A stretch of DNA of 7,405 nt, from the NCBI GenBank assembly GCA_023436925.1, contig JAEZHJ010000003.1, positions 1-7,405 of the forward strand, written 5' to 3'. The position numbers and the translations under genes were made by a program. Below are positions 1-5,575 of this stretch, piece after piece. The stretch's first letter is position 1, and every line of letters begins with the position of its first letter. The stretch is from Actinomycetes bacterium. GTDB lineage: Bacteria; Actinomycetota; Actinomycetes; Propionibacteriales; Propionibacteriaceae. The notes under the pieces are model-generated. The model made no database searches. It was not told where the DNA came from and saw nothing but the letters and a program-made list of their open reading frames with translations.

Positions 1-143
1 CTCCGCAGCTCGTCGCCCGGCTCAACGACCAGTTGGGCCAGGGCAGCATCACCCGGGTCGTCGTCCTCGGTCCGACCGCCCCCAGCTGGAAGAAGGGCCG
101 CCGATCCGTCCCGGGCCGCGGCCCGCGCGCCACCTACGGCTGA
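1..143 (+). CDS. DUF721/DciA-like replication protein, C-terminal end only (partial)
   Basis: The first 143 bases hold the last 46 codons of a gene that begins before the window; the frame starts at base 3 and ends at TGA 141-143. The visible peptide begins PQLVARLNDQLGQGSITRVV. It continues with a LGPTAPSW segment and a basic, glycine-rich tail (KKGRR, PGRGPRATYG). A 'LGP.APSW' segment followed by a 'GRGPR.TYG' terminus is what I recognise from the end of actinobacterial DUF721 proteins, the family of the DnaB-helicase loader DciA. In actinobacteria this gene normally lies between recF and gyrB near the replication origin. The next gene converges on it with 16 bp between the stop codons. The family call rests on 46 residues recognised from memory, so it is good but not certain; the catalytic or helicase-contact region is outside the window. 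Confidence 0.72.
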   Translation, partial: PQLVARLNDQLGQGSITRVVVLGPTAPSWKKGRRSVPGRGPRATYG

Positions 144-159
144 GCGGCGGGCCGGTTCG

Positions 160-1164
160 TCACTCGGGCGCGGGCGCCTCATCGCGGCCTTTGACGAACC
201 GGGGCAGGGCGAGCAGCGCCTCGGCGAGGTCGGCGTCCACCACCAGCTCCGAGATCACATCCGCCCGGCGCAAAGCGAGGATCGCGTCCGCCTTGCTGGC
301 GTCGGACGCGACCCCGATCACCCGGGGGATCCGTCGCAACTGCGCCGGGGAGATCGCGAGGATCTGCTCGGCGAACAGGTCGCGCCGCGCCAGCGTGCCG
401 TCGGCCAGGTAGGTGATGCCGCAGGCCTCAGCCACCGCGCCGCTGCCCAGCAACTGTTCTCGCACTTCGGGCGGCAGTAGCGGCAGCAGCCGGGAGTTGG
501 TGGAGCCGTCCCCTTCAGCGCGGAGGGCGCCGACCGCGACCACCGCCGTGGTGATCGTGTCGAACAACTCGAGCATCTCCTTGATGTCGGGCAGGTTCCG
601 CAGCGCCGTCGCCCCGTTCAGGTCCCTGACGTAGAGCGGGGCCATGATCGCCTTGGCGTTGGTGCCGCCGATCAGCGAGGCCTTCAGGGCCAGTTCCACC
701 GGGCTGTCACTCAGGCTGGGTCCGACCGCCCCGTTGAGCTGCAGGATGTGAACGCTGGGGAGCCGCTTGATGCTCTCGATCATGTGGGTGAGCGTGCGGC
801 CCCAGGCCAGTCCGAGGGTCTCGCCGCTGCGGACCGTGTCGGCCAGGACGGCACCGGCCTGGGAGCCCACGATCTTGCGGACGTCCTCGACGCTGCCGTA
901 GGCCTCCACCACCACCGCTCGATCGAGTCCGAGGTGCCGGGCGAGCTGGGCGGACAGTTCCGCGTCCACCGTCCCGCCGAGATCGAAGGTGATCCGGACC
1001 ACGCCGCTGTCCCTGGCCTCCTGCAGGAGGCGGGCCACCTTGAAGCGGCTCATGCCGAGTGCCTGGCTGATCTCGACCTTCGACTCTTCCGCGAGGTAGT
1101 AGCGGCGTGCGATGTCGACCATCTGGCGGGCACGTTCCCGCCGGGCTCTACTGATTTTGCTCAT
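160..1164 (-). CDS. SorC-family sugar-binding transcriptional regulator
   Basis: This 334-residue protein has the usual length and plan of the SorC family. An N-terminal helix-turn-helix lies at about residues 13-50 (recognition part around KVEISQALGMSRFKVARLLQ). A larger effector domain follows at about 60-320, resembling phosphosugar-binding folds. Family-typical pieces are visible: GLAWGRTL at 118-125, QLNGAVG at 142-148, a VAVGAL segment near 209-214, and ACGITYLADG near 247-256. SorC proteins usually bind a phosphorylated sugar and switch a neighbouring catabolic operon. The gene is divergent from the transport operon, the classic position for its local regulator. The ATG at 1162-1164 gives the natural start. 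No Shine-Dalgarno precedes it, but a TACGAT -10 lies 8 bases upstream, so the mRNA may be leaderless. The last few residues (DEAPAPE) are an unstructured tail. Repressor or activator mode cannot be told from sequence. Confidence 0.9.
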   Translation of the reverse strand: MSKISRARRERARQMVDIARRYYLAEESKVEISQALGMSRFKVARLLQEARDSGVVRITFDLGGTVDAELSAQLARHLGLDRAVVVEAYGSVEDVRKIVGSQAGAVLADTVRSGETLGLAWGRTLTHMIESIKRLPSVHILQLNGAVGPSLSDSPVELALKASLIGGTNAKAIMAPLYVRDLNGATALRNLPDIKEMLELFDTITTAVVAVGALRAEGDGSTNSRLLPLLPPEVREQLLGSGAVAEACGITYLADGTLARRDLFAEQILAISPAQLRRIPRVIGVASDASKADAILALRRADVISELVVDADLAEALLALPRFVKGRDEAPAPE

Positions 1165-1167
1165 TTG

Positions 1168-1207
1168 AGCACATCGTACAACTGTCTGGTCTCAGAAGTA
1201 CATCACA
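1168..1207. repeat. Direct repeat AGYACATC, candidate regulator operator
   Basis: AGCACATCGTA at 1168-1178 and AGTACATCACA at 1197-1207 agree at 8 of 11 positions, with the three differences all transitions. The first copy covers the predicted -10 of the regulator gene. The second ends just upstream of the possible -35 (1210) of the operon. Tandem direct repeats as operators are known in the SorC family (for example CggR), so this layout could support both autoregulation and operon control. With only two short copies, chance is not excluded. Confidence 0.3.
1173..1178 (-). promoter_or_regulatory. Putative -10 box of the regulator gene, leaderless start
   Basis: Read on the minus strand this is TACGAT, a 4/6 match to TATAAT that keeps the key TA...T positions. 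It ends 8 bases before the regulator's ATG, so transcription would begin at or next to the start codon. Leaderless mRNAs are common in actinobacteria. The lack of any purine-rich ribosome binding site before this ATG fits. No good -35 is visible at 16-18 bp. Confidence 0.4.
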
Positions 1208-1209
1208 TG

Positions 1210-1239
1210 TTGCAGATACCCATCAGACCGGCCTACGGT
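1210..1239 (+). promoter_or_regulatory. Possible sigma-70-type promoter of the transport operon
   Basis: TTGCAG (1210-1215) and TACGGT (1234-1239) are separated by 18 bp and would place the start near 1246, giving a leader of about 33 bases before the permease ATG. Both boxes are weak (about 3/6 each, with TTG and TA...T kept). It is the best candidate I see in the gap, but others cannot be excluded. Confidence 0.28.
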
Positions 1240-1263
1240 GAGCTGCGCGATCAAAGGCCCGTT

Positions 1264-1270
1264 GAGGAGG
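1264..1270 (+). promoter_or_regulatory. Ribosome binding site fixing the permease start
   Basis: GAGGAGG lies 8 bases before ATG 1279, a near-ideal Shine-Dalgarno. It decides the start. The same frame is open upstream to at least 748, but that extension runs antisense through the regulator gene and its residues do not look like a membrane protein. Confidence 0.8.
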
Positions 1271-1278
1271 AACTCGGC

Positions 1279-2328
1279 ATGGTGAAGCGGCGTCGTCTAC
1301 CCGACGAACTGGGGATCTTGGGGGTCCTGATCGTTGTGGCAGCGGTGATGTCCCTGTTGTCGAGCCAGTTCTTCACCCTGAGCAACCTGCAGGTGCTGTT
1401 GCTCAACGGGACGGTCGTCGCCTTCCTGGCGCTGGGGCAGACGCTGGTGCTGCTGACCGGTGGCATCGACCTGTCGGTGGGCTCGAACATCGCGCTGACC
1501 GGCATGCTCGCCGCCCTCTCGATGCAGGCGGGAGCTCCGTGGTGGCTCGCAGCCCTGGTCGCGGTCGCCGCGGGCCTGCTCGTCGGGCTGGTGAACGGCT
1601 CGATCATCCACTTCATCAAGCTGCCGCCGTTCATTGTCACGTTCTCGACCTTCGGCATCTCGGCCGCCATCCCGATGATCCTCACCGGAGCCCGTTCGGT
1701 CTCGGTGGCCGACCCGAACTTCGCGATCTTCGGCCGGGGCTCCTACTTCGGCATTCCGATCCCGGTGATCATGCTGGTGATCGCGGCCGCCATCTTGATG
1801 GTCGTGCTGCGCCAGACCCCGACCGGCATCCACATCTACGCCGTCGGCGGCAACCCCGACGCCAGCCGCCTGGCCGGGGTCAACATCGGACGCAAGATCC
1901 TCACCGTCTACGGGGTCTCCGGCATCTGCGCCGGCATCGGCGGCATCATCACGACCAGCCGGCTGATGGTCGGCTACCCCACCGCCGGATCGGGCAACGA
2001 GCAGTTCTACAGCATCGCGTCTGCGGTGGTCGGCGGCGTCAGCCTCTTCGGCGGTATCGGCACGATCCTGGGTGCCCTGCTCGGCGCCATCCTGATCGCC
2101 ACCGTGTCGAACGGCATGAACGTGGTCGGGGTCGACAGCTTCTGGCAGCCCCTGGTGATCGGCGTGATCATCCTCATCGGCGTCAGCATGGACGCCGTGC
2201 GCCGGCGGATCTCGCTGGCCGAGGCCGTCGGCCGGGTGTTCGCACAAAGACCAGCGGAGGGCAGCCCGCCCTCCCCAGGCACCAACCAAGAAGACGCTGG
2301 GCCGATCCCAGTTCCAACAAAGGAGTAG
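1279..2328 (+). CDS. CUT2 (ribose/xylose-type) sugar ABC transporter permease
   Basis: This 349-residue integral membrane protein belongs to the RbsC-like permease family of sugar ABC importers. A short basic N-terminus (MVKRRRLPDE) is followed by many hydrophobic segments, roughly at 11-29, 40-60, 70-84, 89-107, 117-136, 160-177, 207-225, 245-276 and 288-304. The family hallmark GGIDLSVGS is at 61-69. The cytoplasmic coupling loop TPTGIHIYAVGGNPDASRLA, which contacts the ATPase, is at 180-199. A proline-rich cytoplasmic tail of about 40 residues follows the last membrane segment. Such permeases work as homodimers with one double-domain ATPase and one binding protein, both encoded next. The start is fixed by GAGGAGG 8 bases upstream. 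It is the first operon gene and its stop TAG 2326-2328 lies 7 bases before the binding-protein ATG. Substrate is not deducible from sequence; CUT2 systems carry pentoses, hexoses, polyols and autoinducer-2. Confidence 0.93.
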   Translation: MVKRRRLPDELGILGVLIVVAAVMSLLSSQFFTLSNLQVLLLNGTVVAFLALGQTLVLLTGGIDLSVGSNIALTGMLAALSMQAGAPWWLAALVAVAAGLLVGLVNGSIIHFIKLPPFIVTFSTFGISAAIPMILTGARSVSVADPNFAIFGRGSYFGIPIPVIMLVIAAAILMVVLRQTPTGIHIYAVGGNPDASRLAGVNIGRKILTVYGVSGICAGIGGIITTSRLMVGYPTAGSGNEQFYSIASAVVGGVSLFGGIGTILGALLGAILIATVSNGMNVVGVDSFWQPLVIGVIILIGVSMDAVRRRISLAEAVGRVFAQRPAEGSPPSPGTNQEDAGPIPVPTKE

Positions 2329-2335
2329 GAGAGAA

Positions 2336-3352
2336 ATGCGGAAGTTCAAGAAGGCGTCCGCCTTGGCGGGTGGCCTGGCGGCCGTCCTCCTGGCCACCGG
2401 ATGCGCGGGTCTCGACACCGGCACCGGCACCGGCCAGCAGGGTTCGGCCAGCCCGGGCGCTTCAGGCTCGGCCGACGCAATCCCCGCCGCCTGCAAGGCG
2501 GACAAGCCCTACCTCGCGGTGGCGCTGCCCAACCTGACCAACCCTTACTACGTGGCGATGAAGCAGGGCTTCGAGGAGGAAGGCGCGAAGGCAGGCTTCG
2601 ACGTCGAGGTCCAGGTCGCCGGCGACGACGACGCCCAGCAGCTCAGCCAGGTCCAGGCCATGCTGCAGAAGAACCCGTGTGCGCTTGCGCTCAACGCAGT
2701 GAAGTCGGAGCCGGCGGCGGCGATCGTCCGCGAGGCCAACGCCAAGGGCATCCCGGTCTTCACGGTCAACGTCACCCTCGACGCCGATGCGCTGAAGGCG
2801 CAGAACGCGACGATCATGCAGTACCTCGGTGCGGACAACTACGCCGGTGGCGTGCAGTCGGCCGAGCAGGTGCTGAAGGACCTGGGTGCTGATGCGGAGC
2901 TGAAGATCGGCTTCGTGTCGGAGCCGGACGAGGTGCCTGTCGTGGTGCGCGACCAGGGCTTCGAGGAGACCATCAAGCAGAACCCGAACGCCGAGGTGGT
3001 CGCCAAGGTCGACGGCAACGTGAAGCCGGATGACTCGCTTCGGGTGACCTCGGAGATGATGCAGGGCAACCCCGACATCAACGTGATCTTCGCCTCCACC
3101 GGGCCGGCCGCCTACGGCGCCCTGCAAGCAGTGCAGGGCATGGACGTCAAGGTGTACGGGTTCTGCGCAGCCGAGGAGCCGCTGACCGACTCCTACCCGG
3201 CGTGTGTCGCCCAGGAGCCGGAGGACTATGGCCGCCGGGTCGTGCAGCAGATCGTGACCTGGAAGGACGGCGGCACCGTGGAAGCCGAGATCCTTCGTCC
3301 GCTGAAGCTGTTCACCAAGCCCGACACCCCCGGCCCGGGCTTCGTCGGCTGA
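2336..3352 (+). CDS. Sugar ABC transporter substrate-binding lipoprotein
   Basis: This 338-residue protein is the extracytoplasmic sugar receptor of the importer. Its N-terminus is a lipoprotein signal: basic MRKFKK, hydrophobic stretch 7-20, and lipobox LATGC with the lipidated cysteine at C23. A flexible Gly/Thr/Ser/Ala linker runs to about residue 48. Residues 58-325 show the RbsB-like (Peripla_BP_4) pattern: the first strand YLAVALPNLTNPYYVAMKQG (59-78), a QLSQVQAML helix, GIPVFTVNV at 138-146, an LGADNYAGG segment at 164-172, and a late INVIFASTGPAAYGALQAVQ segment at 248-267. The mature chain keeps cysteines at 53, 115, 277 and 290 besides C23; 277 and 290 are close enough to form a disulphide. 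AGGAG at 2321-2325 overlaps the permease stop and precedes ATG 2336. The ATPase gene follows 38 bp later. The ligand is unknown. Confidence 0.93.
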   Translation: MRKFKKASALAGGLAAVLLATGCAGLDTGTGTGQQGSASPGASGSADAIPAACKADKPYLAVALPNLTNPYYVAMKQGFEEEGAKAGFDVEVQVAGDDDAQQLSQVQAMLQKNPCALALNAVKSEPAAAIVREANAKGIPVFTVNVTLDADALKAQNATIMQYLGADNYAGGVQSAEQVLKDLGADAELKIGFVSEPDEVPVVVRDQGFEETIKQNPNAEVVAKVDGNVKPDDSLRVTSEMMQGNPDINVIFASTGPAAYGALQAVQGMDVKVYGFCAAEEPLTDSYPACVAQEPEDYGRRVVQQIVTWKDGGTVEAEILRPLKLFTKPDTPGPGFVG

Positions 3353-3390
3353 CGATCCGAGCTTCCTAACGGCGAAGAAGGAGAGATGCC

Positions 3391-4905
3391 GTGACCGATC
3401 AGTCCCTGCGGGCGTCCGGGATCCGCAAACTGTTCGCGGGCGTGCCCGCACTGGACGGCGTCGACCTGACCGTCACCCCTGGCCGGGTGGTCGGTCTGGT
3501 CGGGCACAACGGTGCGGGCAAGTCCACCCTGCTCAAGGTGTTGTCGGGTGCCTACCAGCCCGACGGCGGCCAGTTGCTGATCGGGGACCGTCCGGTCTCT
3601 TTCAGCGGCCCGGCGGCGGCTCTCGAGCACGGCATCTCGACCGTCTACCAGGAACTCTCGCTGCTGCCGAACCTCACGGTGACCGAGAACACCTTCCTCG
3701 GCCGGGAGGTGCGCTCGCGTGGCGTGCTGGCCAAGGGCGTGATGCGCAAGCAGACGCAGGAGTTGCTGGAGCGGTTCGGAATCGAAGCGCGCGCCGGCCA
3801 CCGGGTGGGTGACTACCCGGTGGCCACGCGCCAACTGCTCGAGATCGCCATCGCGACCACTCGACAGGCCCGCTACCTGCTGCTGGACGAGCCGACCACC
3901 AGCCTGGAGGGCGAGCAGGTCGAGTCGCTGCTCACCCTCGTCCGCCACCTGGCAGTCGAGGAAGGCCTGGGCATCGTCTTCATCAACCACAAGCTGGACG
4001 AGCTGCTGACGGTCTCGGACGAGGTGGTCGCCCTGGTCGACGGAAAGGTCCGGATCCACAGCAGCACCGATCAGGTGGACCGCCGCGAGATCATCCGTGC
4101 CATCGCCGGCAATGACCTCGACGAGCACGAAGGCGTCCCCGCCGCCGAGCTGATCGCGTCACAGCCGGCCGACACCGGTGCCGTCGCCCTTGAGGTCCGC
4201 AACCTGGTGACCGATGACCTGGCTGATGTCTCCCTGGTCGCTCGGGAGGGGATGGTGCTGGGCATCTACGGACTGGTCGGTTCCGGCCGGACCGAACTGC
4301 TGCGCACCCTGGTCGGTCTGCACCGGGTCAAGGGCGGCGACATCGAGCTCTTTGGCAAGCCCTACTCCCCGAAGGACCCCGAGGACGCCCGGCGTCACGC
4401 GGTGGTCTACCTCACCGAGGAGCGCAAGGTGGACGGCATCGTCCCCGAGCTCAGCTCGGTGACCAATGTCGTGCTGCCGATCCTGCGGGAGTACACCAGG
4501 TTCGGCCTGCTGGATCGCCGCCGGGTGCGGGCGGCCGCGCTCGACCTGCTCGGCACACTCGCGATCCGCGGCGACGTGGACGGCCCGGTCGTCCAGCTCT
4601 CCGGTGGCAACCAGCAGAAGGTGCTGCTGGCGCGCGCCCTGGCTCAGAAGCCCCGGGTGTTGCTGCTCGACGAGCCCACCAAGGGCGTCGACATCGGCGT
4701 CAAGGCGGAACTCCACCAACTGCTGCGCCAGTTGGCCCACCACAGCGGGCTGGCGGTCGTGGTCGTCTCCAGCGAGGAGGAGGAGGTCCTTGAGGTTGCT
4801 GACGAAGTCGTCACCTTCAAGGCCCGAGCCTGCGATGGGGTGGCAGTGCCCGCCGCGAGCCTCACCATCAAGCAGCTTCGCGAAGCCGCCTGGGACGCGG
4901 CCTGA
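3391..4905 (+). CDS. CUT2 sugar ABC transporter ATP-binding protein, two fused NBDs
   Basis: This 504-residue RbsA/XylG-type ATPase powers the importer from the cytoplasmic face. NBD1 (about 6-240) has Walker A GHNGAGKST at 38-46, Q-loop Q87, Walker B YLLLDEPT at 162-169 and switch H200. Its signature motif is degenerate: YPVATRQ at 142-148 where relatives have LSVxQQQ. NBD2 (about 266-500) has the family-typical altered Walker A GLVGSGRTE (294-302, lysine replaced by arginine), an intact signature LSGGNQQK (403-410), and Walker B VLLLDEPT (423-430). The composite site of Walker A1 with signature 2 should hydrolyse ATP, while the opposite site looks inactive. This asymmetry is usual for CUT2 ATPases, although YPVATRQ is further from consensus than normal. 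Translation starts at GTG 3391, with AAGGAG at 3378-3383 placing 7 bases before it. A weak CTTC/GAAG hairpin sits in the preceding 38-bp gap. Confidence 0.93.
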   Translation: MTDQSLRASGIRKLFAGVPALDGVDLTVTPGRVVGLVGHNGAGKSTLLKVLSGAYQPDGGQLLIGDRPVSFSGPAAALEHGISTVYQELSLLPNLTVTENTFLGREVRSRGVLAKGVMRKQTQELLERFGIEARAGHRVGDYPVATRQLLEIAIATTRQARYLLLDEPTTSLEGEQVESLLTLVRHLAVEEGLGIVFINHKLDELLTVSDEVVALVDGKVRIHSSTDQVDRREIIRAIAGNDLDEHEGVPAAELIASQPADTGAVALEVRNLVTDDLADVSLVAREGMVLGIYGLVGSGRTELLRTLVGLHRVKGGDIELFGKPYSPKDPEDARRHAVVYLTEERKVDGIVPELSSVTNVVLPILREYTRFGLLDRRRVRAAALDLLGTLAIRGDVDGPVVQLSGGNQQKVLLARALAQKPRVLLLDEPTKGVDIGVKAELHQLLRQLAHHSGLAVVVVSSEEEEVLEVADEVVTFKARACDGVAVPAASLTIKQLREAAWDAA

Positions 4906-4910
4906 ACCTC

Positions 4911-4917
4911 AAGGAAG
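4911..4917 (+). promoter_or_regulatory. Ribosome binding site of the SIS gene, long spacing
   Basis: AAGGAAG is the only purine-rich stretch before ATG 4929. It is 11 bases away, longer than for the other genes of the operon. No ATG, GTG or TTG in frame lies closer, so the start stands, but initiation may be less efficient here. Confidence 0.5.
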
Positions 4918-4928
4918 TCACCATCACC

Positions 4929-5567
4929 ATGAACAGCCAGCCAGTGCTCGACGCAGCCCGGGACCGGATCGAACGTGAGGCGGAGGCCGTCCGTGCCGTC
5001 CTCGAGGTCTTCGACGAGAGCACGGACGCCATCATCGAGCTGCTGCTCTCCTGCCCGGGCAAGGTGTTCGTCACCGGCTCGGGGACCTCAGGCAGCATCG
5101 CCCGGCGGATGGCCCACCTCTTCTCTGTCAGCGGCACCCCGTCGGTCTTCGTCCAGCCCTCCGACGCGCTGCACGGGACGATGGGGGCGCTCAGTGCCGG
5201 AGATGTGCTGATCGCGATCTCCAAGGGCGGCGGCTCGGACGAGATCAACGACCTTGCCCGGCGGGCCCAGGAGCGGGGCGTCTCGGTGATCGCGCTGACC
5301 AGCGACCCGGACTCGGAACTGGCAAGGCTGGCCGACCAGGTCCAGATCTTCGAGGTCCCCGAGGACGCCGACCCGGGCAACGTCATCGCCATGGGCTCGA
5401 CCCTGATGCACGCTGTCTGGGGCGACTGCATCGCGGTGGTCGTGATGCGAATGCGCGGCTACAGCTGGTCTGACGTCCTGTTCACCCACCCGCTCGGCGC
5501 GGTTGGCAAGCGGGAGGACTTGCCGGAGGAGTTGGAGAGCATCCCGGCCCCTCGGACTGGAGCCTGA
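4929..5567 (+). CDS. SIS-domain phosphosugar isomerase, KpsF/GutQ-like, no CBS domains
   Basis: This 212-residue cytoplasmic protein is a single sugar-isomerase (SIS) domain. It aligns by eye along its whole length with the SIS part of KpsF/KdsD/GutQ, the D-arabinose-5-phosphate isomerases: VFVTGSGTSGSIARRMAHLF (46-65), GTPSVFVQPSDALHG (69-83), AISKGGGSDEI (96-106), a MGSTLMHAVWGDCIAVVVM segment (155-173), and the THPLGAVGKR end (186-195). Classical members are about 320 residues with two C-terminal CBS domains, absent here; single-SIS isomerases of this type are known. Two positions I recall as important in E. coli KdsD differ: the lysine of GKSGH is T53 and the glutamate of SGES is G102. 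The counterparts of E152 and H193 (E145, H187) are kept. Substrate or chemistry may therefore differ. It starts at ATG 4929, 23 bp after the ATPase stop, with AAGGAAG 11 bases upstream. A 6-phospho-3-hexuloisomerase role is a less likely alternative. Confidence 0.82.
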   Translation: MNSQPVLDAARDRIEREAEAVRAVLEVFDESTDAIIELLLSCPGKVFVTGSGTSGSIARRMAHLFSVSGTPSVFVQPSDALHGTMGALSAGDVLIAISKGGGSDEINDLARRAQERGVSVIALTSDPDSELARLADQVQIFEVPEDADPGNVIAMGSTLMHAVWGDCIAVVVMRMRGYSWSDVLFTHPLGAVGKREDLPEELESIPAPRTGA

Positions 5568-5570
5568 GGA
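5566..5570 (+). promoter_or_regulatory. Kinase ribosome binding site overlapping the SIS stop codon
   Basis: GAGGA begins inside the SIS stop TGA (5565-5567) and ends 5 bases before the kinase ATG at 5576. This overlap implies translational coupling, so isomerase and kinase are probably made in a linked ratio. Confidence 0.65.
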
Positions 5571-5575
5571 CGGTC

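Larger units (their letters stand above)
1165..1278. promoter_or_regulatory. Divergent control region between regulator and transport operon
   Basis: This 114-bp gap separates two genes read in opposite directions and must carry both promoters. It is visibly less G+C rich than the genes around it between about 1160 and 1225. It contains a direct repeat AGYACATCRYA (1168-1178 and 1197-1207, 29 bp apart), a short palindrome TCTG-N4-CAGA (1185-1196), and the palindrome ACATGT (1205-1210). These are candidate operator half-sites for the SorC regulator. That assignment is inference from position and repetition. Confidence 0.6.

Noticed and set aside
748..1278. Open frame extending the permease upstream by 177 codons
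   Set aside because: It is antisense to the regulator gene, its residues are hydrophilic and unlike the permease family, and a strong ribosome binding site marks ATG 1279.
1297..2505. 402-codon antisense frame across the permease and start of the binding protein
   Set aside because: Low-complexity product rich in Asp, Arg, Gly and Ala, typical of a shadow of a GC-rich coding strand; the sense strand is clearly coding.
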